Below, in pieces: positions 53,049-61,765 of a stretch of DNA of 64,000 nucleotides. The DNA is taken from assembly GCA_900543625.1 (NCBI GenBank), contig UQSF01000006.1, positions 42,939 through 106,938 on the forward strand. The letters are read 5' to 3'. The notes beneath the pieces were generated by a model. That model searched no databases, had not been told where the DNA came from, and saw only the letters and a list, made by a program, of their open reading frames with translations. Made by a program: the position numbers and the translations under genes. The DNA comes from an uncultured Eubacteriales bacterium. GTDB taxonomy: Bacteria > Bacillota > Clostridia > Oscillospirales > Oscillospiraceae. Positions within the stretch are counted from its first letter, which is position 1; every line of letters begins with the position of its first letter.

Positions 53049-54320
53049 ATGAACCTTCTGGTCATCGGCGGTGGCGGCCGTGAGCACGCCATCGTCAGAA
53101 AACTGAAAGAGAACCCCGAAGTGGAGACGATCTACTGCCTGCCCGGAAACGGCGGCATCGCGGCCGATGCCGTGTGCGTTGCGGACATCGGCGCGAAGGA
53201 CATCCCCGCGCAGGTCGCCTTTGCCAAGAGCCACGATATTGATTTTGCCGTGGTCGCACCGGACGATCCGCTGGTGCTCGGCGCGGTGGACGCGCTGGAG
53301 GCCGCCGGTATCCCCTGCTTCGGCCCGGAAGCGAAAGCCGCCATCATCGAGGGCAGCAAGGTCTTTTCCAAGGATCTGATGAAAAAGTACGGCATCCCGA
53401 CAGCGGAGTATCAGGTGTTTACCGACGCCGGTGCCGCCATGGACTATGTCAAGACCTGTCCCCTGCCCGTCGTCGTCAAGGCGGACGGTCTGGCGCTGGG
53501 AAAGGGCGTGCTCATCGCGGAGGATCGCGCGGCCGCCGTCGCAGCGGTCGAGACCATCATGCTCGACCGTGCCTTCGGTAACAGCGGCAGTCAGGTGGTC
53601 ATTGAGGAATTTCTCACCGGACCGGAGGTCTCCGTGCTCGCCTTTACGGACGGCAAGACCGTCGTGCCCATGGTGTCCTCGATGGACCACAAGCGGGCGC
53701 ATGACCATGACGAGGGGCTCAACACCGGCGGCATGGGCACCGTCGCCCCGAACCCGTATTACACGGATGACATTGCCCGTACATGCATGGACACCATTTT
53801 CCTGCCCACCATGCGCGCGATGAACGCCGAGGGGCGCACGTTCCGTGGCTGCCTGTATTTCGGCCTGATGCTGACGCCGAACGGCCCGAAGGTCATCGAA
53901 TACAACTGCCGCTTCGGCGACCCCGAGACGCAGGTCGTCCTGCCGCTGCTCGAGAGCGACCTGCTGACGATCATGCAGGCCTGCCGCAACGGCACGCTCG
54001 CCGAAACGGAGGTCAAATTCTCCGATGGTGCCGCCTGCTGCGTCATCATGGCGTCCGATGGCTACCCGGAGCACTATGAAAAGGGCTTTGCCATCACGAT
54101 GCCCGCCGAGACCGCCGCGCACACCTATGTGGCGGGCGCAAAGCTGACCGACGGCAAGCTGCTGACCAACGGCGGGCGCGTGCTCGGCGTGACCGCAACG
54201 GCGCAGGATCTCAGGAGCGCCGTGGAAAAAGCATACACGATGGTGCAGAGCGTGCAGTTTGACAATGCGTTCTACCGCCATGACATCGGCCAGCGCGCCC
54301 TCAAGGCGCTGGAACAGTGA
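53049..54320 (+). CDS. purD: Phosphoribosylamine-glycine ligase
   Basis: Joins phosphoribosylamine and glycine with ATP. The 423-residue ATP-grasp enzyme begins MNLLVIGGGGREHAIVRKL and shows GPEAKAAIIEGSKVFSK, VVKADGLALGKGV, and NTGGMGTVAP. AGAGGGAGAG precedes the start. It follows the hairpin and overlaps purL by four bases or so of upstream region. Confidence 0.96.
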   Translation: MNLLVIGGGGREHAIVRKLKENPEVETIYCLPGNGGIAADAVCVADIGAKDIPAQVAFAKSHDIDFAVVAPDDPLVLGAVDALEAAGIPCFGPEAKAAIIEGSKVFSKDLMKKYGIPTAEYQVFTDAGAAMDYVKTCPLPVVVKADGLALGKGVLIAEDRAAAVAAVETIMLDRAFGNSGSQVVIEEFLTGPEVSVLAFTDGKTVVPMVSSMDHKRAHDHDEGLNTGGMGTVAPNPYYTDDIARTCMDTIFLPTMRAMNAEGRTFRGCLYFGLMLTPNGPKVIEYNCRFGDPETQVVLPLLESDLLTIMQACRNGTLAETEVKFSDGAACCVIMASDGYPEHYEKGFAITMPAETAAHTYVAGAKLTDGKLLTNGGRVLGVTATAQDLRSAVEKAYTMVQSVQFDNAFYRHDIGQRALKALEQ

Positions 54321-54337
54321 AGGGAGAGAGCGCAGGC

Positions 54338-57300
54338 ATGGTTTACAGAGTATACGTAGAAAAGAAGGCGGCGCTGGCGAACGAGGCGCGCGCCCTGCTG
54401 GAGGATCTGCGGGCATTTCTGGGCATCGAGTCCCTGACGGGGCTGCGCCTGTTCAACCGCTATGACCTCGAGGGCATCAGCCGGGAGCTGTTTGACTACA
54501 CCGTCAAGACGGTGCTGTCCGAGCCCCAGCTCGACATCGTGACGGACGCGCTGCCGCAGGGTGACGCGGTGTTTGCCGTGGAATATCTGCCCGGTCAGTA
54601 TGACCAGCGCGCCGATTCCGCTGCGCAGTGCGTGCAGATCCTGTCGCAGGGCGAGCGTCCGCTCGTGCGCACCGCGCGCGTGTATGCGCTCGAGGGCAAG
54701 CTGACGGATGCCGAGATCGCCGCAATCAAGCAGTATGTCATCAACCCCGTCGAGAGCCGCGAGGCATCTCTGGAGCTGCCGGAGACGCTGCGCATGGAGT
54801 ATGACATCCCCACCACCGTGCGCACCGTGGAGGGCTTCACCGCGATGGACAGCGCCGCGCTCGATGCGCTGCGTGATGAACTCGGTCTCGCTATGGATCT
54901 GGACGATCTGACGTTCCTGCAGCGCTATTTCCGCGACGATGAGCGCCGCGAGCCCACCATCACCGAGATCCGCGTGGTAGACACTTACTGGTCCGACCAC
55001 TGCCGCCACACCACCTTCTCCACCCACATCGACAACGTGGAGATTGACGATCCCGCGATCCAGGCCGCCTACGAGCGGTATCTGGCCGCGCGCGTAGAGG
55101 TCTACGGCGAGGAAAAGGCCGCCAAGCGCCCCCAGACCCTCATGGACATCGCCACCATCGGTGCAAAGGCCCTGAAAAAGCGCGGCCTGCTGCCGGAGCT
55201 CGACGAGAGCGAGGAGATCAATGCCTGCTCCATCCACGTCACCGCCACGGTCGACGGCGAGGCGCAGGACTGGCTGCTGATGTTCAAAAACGAGACCCAC
55301 AACCACCCCACCGAGATCGAGCCCTTCGGCGGCGCAGCCACCTGCATCGGCGGCTGCATCCGCGACCCGCTCTCCGGCCGCGCCTATGTGCATCAGGCCA
55401 TGCGCGTGACCGGCGCGGGCGACCCGAGAGTTGCGCTCGACAAGACGCTGCCCGGCAAGCTGCCGCAGCGCAAGCTGTGCCAGACCGCCGCCGCGGGCTA
55501 CTCCTCCTACGGCAACCAGATCGGCCTTGCCACCGGTCATGTGGCGGAGCTCTATCACGAGGGCTACATCGCCAAGCGTCTGGAATGCGGCGCCGTGGTG
55601 GCGGCCGCGCCCGCATACAACGTCCGCCGCGAGTGCCCCGCGCCCGGCGATGTGGTCATCCTGCTGGGCGGCCGCACGGGCCGTGACGGAATCGGCGGCG
55701 CGACCGGCTCGTCCAAGAGCCACAACCTGAAATCGCTTGCGACCATGGCCTCCGAGGTCCAAAAGGGCAACGCGCCCGAGGAGCGCAAGATCCAGCGCCT
55801 GTTCCGCAACGGCGACGTGACCCGTCTCATCAAGCGCTGCAACGACTTCGGCGCGGGCGGCGTCAGCGTGGCCATCGGCGAGCTGGCCGACGGTCTGCGC
55901 ATCGATCTGGATGCCGTGCGCAAGAAGTACGACGGTCTCGACGGCACGGAGCTTGCCATCTCCGAATCGCAGGAGCGCATGGCCGTGGTCGTTGCCGCCG
56001 GGGACGCAGATGCCTTCATCCGCGCTGCCAAGGTGGAAAACCTTGAGGCGTATCAGGTGGCCGTCGTCACCGAGGACGCCCGCATGGTCATGGAGTGGAA
56101 CGGTGCGGTCATCGCCGACCTCAGCCGTGCCTTCCTCAACACCAACGGCGCCGTCAAGCACGCCGGTGTGCGCGTGGCGCGCAAGGATCGCGCGCCGCTG
56201 GCGCAGCCCCGCTTCAGTTCCCTTCGCGAGATGGCCTCCAGCCTCCGCTGCGCCTCCCGCCGCGGTCTCGTGGAGCGCTTTGACAGCACCATCGGCGCGG
56301 GCTCGATCCTGATGCCGTACGGCGGCAGGACGCAGCGCTCCCCCGCACAGGCGATGGCTGCCGTGTTCCCGGTCCTGCCCGGTCAGGAGACGGATCAGGC
56401 CAGCGTCATGGCCTGGGGCTGCGACCCGGAGCAGACGAGTACCGACCCCTACATCGGCGCTTACAACGCGGTCTACACCTCGATGGCGAAGCTCGTCGCC
56501 GCCGGTGCCGACTACAAGAAAGCCTACCTCTCCTTCCAGGAGTTTTTCGAGAAGCTGCGTACCGAGCCGGAGCGCTGGGGCAAGCCCTTTGCCGCCCTGC
56601 TCGGCACGGTGGACGCCCAGCTTGAGCTCGGCGCCGCCGCCATCGGCGGCAAGGACTCCATGTCCGGCACGTTCCTCGATCTCGATGTGCCGCCCACGCT
56701 CATCTCCTTTGCCATCGCGCCGCTGAAAACGGACGAGGTGCTCTCCACGGAGTTTAAGGCCGCGGGTCATCCCGTGTACCTGTTCTCCGGTGCGGACGCC
56801 GACGGCGTCAAGACCGCATGGGAGGCGCTGCACGCACTCGCACGCAGCGGAAAAGTCCGCGCCGCGTGGGCCGTGGAAAACGGTCTGAGCGAGGCCGTGA
56901 TGAATATGTCCTTCGGCAACGAGATCGGCTTCAGCGCCGAAAACACGGCCGTGGACTGGAACGCGCTCTGTCCCGGCGCGATCGTGGCAGAGCTCACCGA
57001 GGACACGGCGGACGCCGTCCGTCTGGGTGTCACCACCGCAGAGCCCATTGTGCGCATCGGCGATGACAGCGCCGCCGTTTCGGAGCTGCTGGCACTCAAT
57101 GAGGGCGTGCTGGAATCCGTCTACCCGAGCCGCACGGCAGCCGATACGACGCAGGTTCCCGTGCTGTCCGCCCCCGCCGCCGCACGCGTCGCGCCCAAGA
57201 TCGGCGTGGCCGTGCCCAAGGTGCTCATCCCCGTGTTCCCCGGCACGAACTGCGAATACGACTCCGCCCGCGCCGTGCGGCGCGCCGGACTTGAGCCGGA

Positions 57301-58012
57301 GATCCTCGTGCTCAACAACCAGTCCGCGCAGGACGTGGCCGACTCCATCAGCAGGTTTGCAGGCGCTGCGCGCAGCAGCCAGATCATTTTCGTCCCCGGC
57401 GGCTTCTCCGGCGGCGACGAGCCGGACGGCTCGGCCAAGTTCATCACTGCCTTCTTCCGCAACCCGGAGGTACGGGATGCGACCATGGATCTGCTGAAAA
57501 ACCGCGACGGTCTCATGCTCGGCATCTGCAACGGCTTTCAGGCGCTCATCAAGCTCGGTCTCGTGCCCTACGGCGAGATCATCGACACAGACGCGTCCTG
57601 CCCGACACTGACCTTCAACACGATCGGCCGCCACCAGTCGCGTCTGGTGCGCACCCGCATCGCCTCCAACCGCTCTCCGTGGCTGGCCGGCACGCAGGTC
57701 GGCGACGTGTACACTGTCCCCATCTCCCACGGTGAGGGCCGCTTCCTGTGCAGCGAGGAGCTCGTGCGCAAGCTCGCCGACAACGGCCAGATCATCACGC
57801 AGTACGTGGACGTTAACGGCGTGCCCGGCATGGACGTGGACGTCAACCCCAACGGTTCGATCTGGGCCATCGAGGGCATCACATCCCCGGACGGCCGCGT
57901 CCTCGGCAAGATGGGCCACGCCGAGCGCATCGGCGACGGTCTGTATCAGAACGTGGACGGCTGCTACGATATGCAGCTGTTCCAGTCGGCGAAGAAGTAC
58001 TTTGACATTTGA
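54338..58012 (+). CDS. purL: Phosphoribosylformylglycinamidine synthase, single-chain
   Basis: Converts FGAR to FGAM using glutamine and ATP. The 1224-residue protein is the long fused form: N-terminal region, two AIRS-like synthase halves (VVDTYWSDHCRHTTF; FKNETHNHPTEIEPFGGA), and a C-terminal class I glutaminase with VFPGTNCEYDSARAV and its catalytic Cys in GICNGFQ. So this member keeps an intact glutaminase, unlike the purF-like gene. I use the ATG at 54338 behind GGGAGAG. Confidence 0.95.
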   Translation: MVYRVYVEKKAALANEARALLEDLRAFLGIESLTGLRLFNRYDLEGISRELFDYTVKTVLSEPQLDIVTDALPQGDAVFAVEYLPGQYDQRADSAAQCVQILSQGERPLVRTARVYALEGKLTDAEIAAIKQYVINPVESREASLELPETLRMEYDIPTTVRTVEGFTAMDSAALDALRDELGLAMDLDDLTFLQRYFRDDERREPTITEIRVVDTYWSDHCRHTTFSTHIDNVEIDDPAIQAAYERYLAARVEVYGEEKAAKRPQTLMDIATIGAKALKKRGLLPELDESEEINACSIHVTATVDGEAQDWLLMFKNETHNHPTEIEPFGGAATCIGGCIRDPLSGRAYVHQAMRVTGAGDPRVALDKTLPGKLPQRKLCQTAAAGYSSYGNQIGLATGHVAELYHEGYIAKRLECGAVVAAAPAYNVRRECPAPGDVVILLGGRTGRDGIGGATGSSKSHNLKSLATMASEVQKGNAPEERKIQRLFRNGDVTRLIKRCNDFGAGGVSVAIGELADGLRIDLDAVRKKYDGLDGTELAISESQERMAVVVAAGDADAFIRAAKVENLEAYQVAVVTEDARMVMEWNGAVIADLSRAFLNTNGAVKHAGVRVARKDRAPLAQPRFSSLREMASSLRCASRRGLVERFDSTIGAGSILMPYGGRTQRSPAQAMAAVFPVLPGQETDQASVMAWGCDPEQTSTDPYIGAYNAVYTSMAKLVAAGADYKKAYLSFQEFFEKLRTEPERWGKPFAALLGTVDAQLELGAAAIGGKDSMSGTFLDLDVPPTLISFAIAPLKTDEVLSTEFKAAGHPVYLFSGADADGVKTAWEALHALARSGKVRAAWAVENGLSEAVMNMSFGNEIGFSAENTAVDWNALCPGAIVAELTEDTADAVRLGVTTAEPIVRIGDDSAAVSELLALNEGVLESVYPSRTAADTTQVPVLSAPAAARVAPKIGVAVPKVLIPVFPGTNCEYDSARAVRRAGLEPEILVLNNQSAQDVADSISRFAGAARSSQIIFVPGGFSGGDEPDGSAKFITAFFRNPEVRDATMDLLKNRDGLMLGICNGFQALIKLGLVPYGEIIDTDASCPTLTFNTIGRHQSRLVRTRIASNRSPWLAGTQVGDVYTVPISHGEGRFLCSEELVRKLADNGQIITQYVDVNGVPGMDVDVNPNGSIWAIEGITSPDGRVLGKMGHAERIGDGLYQNVDGCYDMQLFQSAKKYFDI

Positions 58013-58030
58013 TAAGGGAGGGCTCGCAAC

Positions 58031-59707
58031 ATGATGACGGATATTGAGATCGCCCAGCAGTGCCGGATGCACCCGATCGCGGACATCGCCGCCACCGCCG
58101 GTATCGACGAATCCTATCTCGAACAGTACGGCCGCTACAAGGCCAAGATCGACCCGCAGCTGCTCAAGGATCGCGCCGAGCGTCCGGACGGCAAGCTCAT
58201 CCTCGTGACGGCCATCAACCCCACCCCTGCGGGTGAGGGCAAGACCACAACCTCCGTCGGTCTGGCAGACGGTCTGCGCAAGATCGGCAAAAATGCCGTG
58301 GCTGCGCTGCGTGAGCCGTCGCTCGGTCCGGTATTCGGCGTCAAGGGCGGCGCTGCCGGCGGCGGTTACGCGCAGGTCGTGCCCATGGAGGACATTAACC
58401 TTCACTTCACCGGTGACTTTCACGCCATCGGCGCGGCCAACAATCTGCTGGCCGCCATGCTCGACAACCACATTCAGCAGGGCAACGCACTTGGCATCGA
58501 TGTCAAGCAGATCACGTGGAAGCGCTGCGTGGACATGAACGACCGCCAGCTGCGCCAGATCGTGGACGGTCTCGGCGGGCGCATTCAGGGTGTGCCCCGC
58601 GAGGACGGCTTTGACATCACCGTGGCCTCCGAGGTCATGGCGGTGCTGTGCCTCGCCAGCGACATCACCGATCTCAAGGCGCGGCTCGGCCGCATGATCG
58701 TGGCCTACACCTTCGACGGCAAGCCCGTCACCGCTCACGACCTCAAGGCAGAGGGCGCAATGACCGCGCTGCTCAAGGATGCGCTCAAGCCCAACCTCGT
58801 GCAGACGCTTGAGGGTACGCCCACGCTCATCCACGGCGGTCCGTTTGCGAACATCGCCCACGGCTGCAACTCCGTCACCGCGACGCGCATGGCGCTCAAG
58901 CTGGGCGACTATGTCGTGACCGAGGCCGGCTTCGGCGCAGATCTGGGCGCGGAGAAGTTTCTGGACATCAAGTGCCGTCTGGCGGGGCTGCGCCCGAACG
59001 CCGTGGTCATCGTGGCCACCGTGCGCGCGCTCAAGAGCCACGGCGGTGTGCCCAAGGCCGAGCTGAACACAGAGAATCTGGATGCGCTGGAAAAGGGTCT
59101 GCCCAATCTGCTGCACCATGTCAACACCATCCGCAGCACGTATCACCTGCCGTGCGTGGTCGCGATCAACGCCTTCCCCACCGACACGGAAGCCGAGCTG
59201 CGGCTCGTGGAGGAGAAATGCCGGGAGCTCGGCGTGCGCGCTGTGCTCTCCGAGGTCTGGGCCAAGGGCGGCGAGGGCGGCAAGGCACTTGCTGAAGAGG
59301 TCGTGCGCCTGTGCGAGCAGCCGAGCGCGGAGGCGTTCACTTTCTCCTACCCCACCGACACGACGCTTGTCAACAAGCTCAACGCCATCGTGCAACGCGT
59401 CTACGGCGGCGCGCAGGCCGTGCTGACCCCCGCTGCCCAGAAGCAGGCGGAGCGGCTCACAGAGCTCGGCTTCGGTGATCTGCCGGTGTGCATGGCAAAG
59501 ACGCAGTACTCCCTGTCGGATGATCCCACTCTGCTGGGCGCGCCCAAGGATTTTTCCGTCACCGTGCGCAGCCTGAAGGTCAGCGCCGGTGCAGGCTTCA
59601 TTGTTGCCCTGACGGGCGAGATCATGACCATGCCGGGTCTGCCCAAGGTCCCCGCCGCCGAGAAGATCGACGTGGACGAAAACGGCAGGATCACCGGTCT
59701 GTTCTGA
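58031..59707 (+). CDS. fhs: Formate-tetrahydrofolate ligase
   Basis: Makes 10-formyl-THF from formate, THF and ATP, supplying PurN and the AICAR formyltransferase. The 558-residue protein has the P-loop-like TPAGEGKTTTSVGLADGL near residue 70, EPSLGPVFGVKGGAAGGGYAQVVPM, and MTMPGLPKVPAA at the end. GGGAGG precedes the ATG pair. It is last in the operon, followed by a terminator. Having fhs under a ZTP riboswitch matches the known link of ZTP and folate shortage. Confidence 0.96.
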   Translation: MMTDIEIAQQCRMHPIADIAATAGIDESYLEQYGRYKAKIDPQLLKDRAERPDGKLILVTAINPTPAGEGKTTTSVGLADGLRKIGKNAVAALREPSLGPVFGVKGGAAGGGYAQVVPMEDINLHFTGDFHAIGAANNLLAAMLDNHIQQGNALGIDVKQITWKRCVDMNDRQLRQIVDGLGGRIQGVPREDGFDITVASEVMAVLCLASDITDLKARLGRMIVAYTFDGKPVTAHDLKAEGAMTALLKDALKPNLVQTLEGTPTLIHGGPFANIAHGCNSVTATRMALKLGDYVVTEAGFGADLGAEKFLDIKCRLAGLRPNAVVIVATVRALKSHGGVPKAELNTENLDALEKGLPNLLHHVNTIRSTYHLPCVVAINAFPTDTEAELRLVEEKCRELGVRAVLSEVWAKGGEGGKALAEEVVRLCEQPSAEAFTFSYPTDTTLVNKLNAIVQRVYGGAQAVLTPAAQKQAERLTELGFGDLPVCMAKTQYSLSDDPTLLGAPKDFSVTVRSLKVSAGAGFIVALTGEIMTMPGLPKVPAAEKIDVDENGRITGLF

Positions 59708-59731
59708 GCTGCCGGATAACCGCATACGAAA

Positions 59732-59768
59732 AGAGGCCGCGATCGTGTGATCGCGGCCTCTGTGTCTT
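59732..59768 (+). terminator. Terminator after fhs
   Basis: A perfect 13-base-pair stem (59732-59744 with 59749-59761), four-base loop, followed by a modest T-rich stretch (GTGTCTTTG). Confidence 0.75.
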
Positions 59769-59775
59769 TGCAGAT

Positions 59776-59811
59776 ATAAAAATTCGGAGCAAGCCATACA
59801 GCTTGCTCCGA
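59776..59811 (-). terminator. Terminator after tRNA-Pro
   Basis: Stem TCGGAGCAAGC/GCTTGCTCCGA, 11 pairs, followed on the minus strand by ATTTTTAT, directly behind the tRNA. Confidence 0.88.
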
Positions 59812-59812
59812 G

Positions 59813-59888
59813 TGGTCGGAGTGGCGAGACTTGAACTCGCGGCCTCATGGTCCCGAACCATGCGCGCTACCATCTGCGCTACACCCCG
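59813..59888 (-). tRNA. tRNA-Pro (anticodon CGG)
   Basis: A 76-base cloverleaf with 7-pair acceptor stem (CGGGGTG/CACTCCG, one G-U), D-arm AGCGCAGATGGTAGCGC, anticodon loop TTCGGGA (anticodon CGG), T-arm with GTTCAAGTC, and an encoded CCA end. It reads CCG codons. Confidence 0.93.
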
Positions 59889-59901
59889 ATGCAGCTTTTT
59901 C

Positions 59902-59930
59902 ATTATAATGATTTCCAGCACGGTTGTCAA
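59902..59930 (-). promoter_or_regulatory. Consensus promoter for tRNA-Pro
   Basis: Minus strand: TTGACA (59925-59930), 17 bases, TATAAT (59902-59907), a perfect SigmaA consensus, about 14 bases before the tRNA. Confidence 0.88.
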
Positions 59931-60009
59931 GCAAAATCTCACTTTTCGCGGAGAAATATTTGTCGATTCTTGTTTTCGGAAGCTCTGCATCTTTCTGCTA
60001 TTTTTTCTC

Positions 60010-60038
60010 TTGACAGCGGCAGCGCCTGACCCTATACT
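60010..60038 (+). promoter_or_regulatory. Near-consensus promoter for a small RNA
   Basis: TTGACA (60010-60015), 17 bases, TATACT (60033-60038) on the plus strand. No gene starts downstream; a terminator follows within 80 bases. Confidence 0.75.
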
Positions 60039-60044
60039 AAAGAT

Positions 60045-60118
60045 GCTGCGGTCAGCCCTGTCTTGCAAACTTTGCTGACTACATCGCTGGAGGCCGGAAC
60101 ATCCGGTCTCCCTTTTTT
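60045..60118 (+). ncRNA. Candidate small RNA, about 74 nt, unknown family
   Basis: A short plus-strand unit with its own promoter and terminator. The first hairpin is GGTCAGC/GCTGACT (60050-60056 and 60074-60080) with a 17-base loop. A single-stranded ACATCGCT follows, then a strong terminator: GGAGGCCGG/CCGGTCTCC (60089-60097 and 60103-60111), followed by six T. No ribosome site precedes the one short frame inside it. It runs toward the 3' end of tenA, which has its own separate terminator. No known RNA family is recognised. Confidence 0.6.
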
Positions 60119-60128
60119 CATTTCCCGC

Positions 60129-60167
60129 AAAATAACCGGCGGATGCGCGCAGGGCACATCCGCCGGT
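60129..60167 (-). terminator. Terminator after tenA
   Basis: ACCGGCGGATG (60135-60145) pairs with CATCCGCCGGT (60157-60167), 11 pairs, followed on the minus strand by TATTTT. Confidence 0.75.
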
Positions 60168-60170
60168 GTT

Positions 60171-60863
60171 TCATGCTTCGCCGCTGCACAGGGGCGCACG
60201 CTGCTGCCCCATCGTATAGACCATGTCCCAAAAGCGCAGGTCGAACCGGCAGCACTTTTCAAAGATCTCACACAGGTGCTGCGCCGCCGCCTCATCAACG
60301 GAAGCGCCGAGTGCGTCGATGCGGTCGATCAAATCCTGATTGGTCTGTCGATAGGCGTCCGACACATAGCCCGCGAACCACGCGCCATAGCGCTCATCCG
60401 AAAGCGCGTTCGGATTGCGCGCGACCATCTGCTCGGCCACATACGCATAGCTCCAGGAGCAGTTGAGCAGCGTCACGAGGCCGGTCAGCACATCGCCCGC
60501 CTGCGCCTCGCAGATCATATAGTGCGTGTAGGCGCTGTTGTCGATGTGCGGGCGCGCGGCGTCGATCTCCGCGTCTGTGACACCGAGACGCCGCATATAC
60601 GGCAGGTGCGTGCGATACGTCTCACCGATCGTGTCCGAGAGCTGCGTGCTCAGGAAACGGATCTGCTCAAAATCATCGGCCTTCTGGATGATGGCCGCAA
60701 AGATCTTCACATAGTCGCGCAGGTACAGATAGTCCTGCAGCATATAATACCGGAACTTCTCCTCCGGCAGCGTGCCGTCCGCCATCTGCACCACAAAGGG
60801 GTGGCTCAGATACTGCGGCCAGATCTTCTCCGCGCACGCATAGATCCTCTGGGAAAGCTTCAC
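60171..60863 (-). CDS. tenA: TenA-family aminopyrimidine aminohydrolase (thiaminase II)
   Basis: Salvages thiamin breakdown products by hydrolysing aminomethyl-pyrimidine, or cleaves thiamin. The 230-residue helical protein keeps the TenA active site: Asp44 (MLQDYLYL), Cys135 (LLNCSWSY) and the C-terminal Glu region (CEIFEKCC). It follows the methyltransferase gene by 12 bases. No TPP riboswitch or other thiamin genes are visible, so regulation by thiamin is not supported and an alternative substrate is possible. Confidence 0.9.
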   Translation of the reverse strand: MKLSQRIYACAEKIWPQYLSHPFVVQMADGTLPEEKFRYYMLQDYLYLRDYVKIFAAIIQKADDFEQIRFLSTQLSDTIGETYRTHLPYMRRLGVTDAEIDAARPHIDNSAYTHYMICEAQAGDVLTGLVTLLNCSWSYAYVAEQMVARNPNALSDERYGAWFAGYVSDAYRQTNQDLIDRIDALGASVDEAAAQHLCEIFEKCCRFDLRFWDMVYTMGQQRAPLCSGEA

Positions 60864-60875
60864 CTCGTGCCTCGC

Positions 60876-61571
60876 TTATTTGTGTGCGATGATCGCGACA
60901 TAACCGCCGCTCTGATAGCCGGGCACAACGTCCTCTACGACCTCGTTGGTGTACATGGGGTTGCGCAGCAGCGTCTGATAGAAGTCAAAATCGTGGAAGC
61001 CGAGCGCCTTGAGCGCGTCGATCTTCTCCTCAGTGGAGTGCCACACGCCCGCGCAGCACAGCTCCAGCGGGTACGGCAGCTCGGGCATGACGCCGTTGAG
61101 CGAGGGGTGGTCAAACGTGCCGGCTTCCTTCGCCAGCAGGTACATGAAGCCAAACGCGCTCTCCTTGGGCACGTCCAGCGAAATAAACGTTCCGTTCGGC
61201 TTGAGCGCCTTCTTGCAGACGTTGAACGCATACGCCAGATCCTCCATGTAGCTGGAGCTGCCGTTGAGATAGATCACGTCGTAGGCGTTGTCCTCAAGCT
61301 CTGCCTCCTCGATCGCGCCGAACGAGATCACGTTCACGCCGCGCTTTTGCGCGATCGCACCCATGTCACGCGAGGGCTCGATGCCCTCGATGCCGCTGCA
61401 GTCGATCATGCTCTCGAACAGGCCGCTGCCGCAGCCGACGGAGAGCACGCGCTTGCCGGAAATGTCGCCAAGCGCTTTCTGGAACAGGCGGAGCTCGCTC
61501 TGGAACAGGTTTTCATTGGTCATGAACCATGCGTCGTACTGTGCCGCATAGCCGTCAAATTTCGGTTTCAT
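60876..61571 (-). CDS. Class I SAM-dependent methyltransferase
   Basis: A 231-residue methyltransferase. Motif I is VLSVGCGSGLFE at about residues 41-52, the acidic post-I residue is in IEGIEPS, and motif III follows around LKPNGTFISLDVPKE. The substrate is unknown. It heads a two-gene unit with tenA from a promoter at 61660-61688; the leader is GC-rich. AAAGGACG precedes the ATG. Confidence 0.85.
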   Translation of the reverse strand: MKPKFDGYAAQYDAWFMTNENLFQSELRLFQKALGDISGKRVLSVGCGSGLFESMIDCSGIEGIEPSRDMGAIAQKRGVNVISFGAIEEAELEDNAYDVIYLNGSSSYMEDLAYAFNVCKKALKPNGTFISLDVPKESAFGFMYLLAKEAGTFDHPSLNGVMPELPYPLELCCAGVWHSTEEKIDALKALGFHDFDFYQTLLRNPMYTNEVVEDVVPGYQSGGYVAIIAHK

Positions 61572-61659
61572 CTTCGTATCGTCCTTTCTGATCTACAAAC
61601 TTCATAGGGGCGCTTGCCGCGCGCTGCGTGCGCTGTGCGCCGGTGCGCGGTTATCCGTT

Positions 61660-61688
61660 ATCATAGCATAAATGCGCCAGCCCCGCAA
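61660..61688 (-). promoter_or_regulatory. Promoter for the methyltransferase-tenA unit
   Basis: Minus strand: TTGCGG (61683-61688), 17 bases, TATGAT (61660-61665), with a leader of about 82 bases. Confidence 0.6.
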
Positions 61689-61723
61689 CGGTATTGTGCG
61701 CGGGGCAAAAAATTTTCAGGGCA

Positions 61724-61753
61724 GAAAAATCCCTCAGCGCAGCGCTGAGGGAT
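61724..61753 (-). terminator. Terminator after the VanX-like gene
   Basis: ATCCCTCAGCG/CGCTGAGGGAT, 11 pairs with a three-base loop, followed on the minus strand by TTTTTC. Confidence 0.85.
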
Positions 61754-61765
61754 GGTGTGTGAAAA

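Noticed and set aside
54272..59848. Very long open frame antisense to purL and fhs
   Set aside because: It mirrors strongly coding genes with high GC third positions, has no ribosome site, and its product is low-complexity and His/Arg/Leu/Gly-rich.
60044..60079. Eleven-codon frame inside the candidate small RNA
   Set aside because: The ATG falls at or before the predicted transcription start and has no ribosome site.
61572..61659. Possible TPP riboswitch upstream of the methyltransferase-tenA unit
   Set aside because: The leader is GC-rich and lacks the conserved CUGAGA and other thi-box elements.
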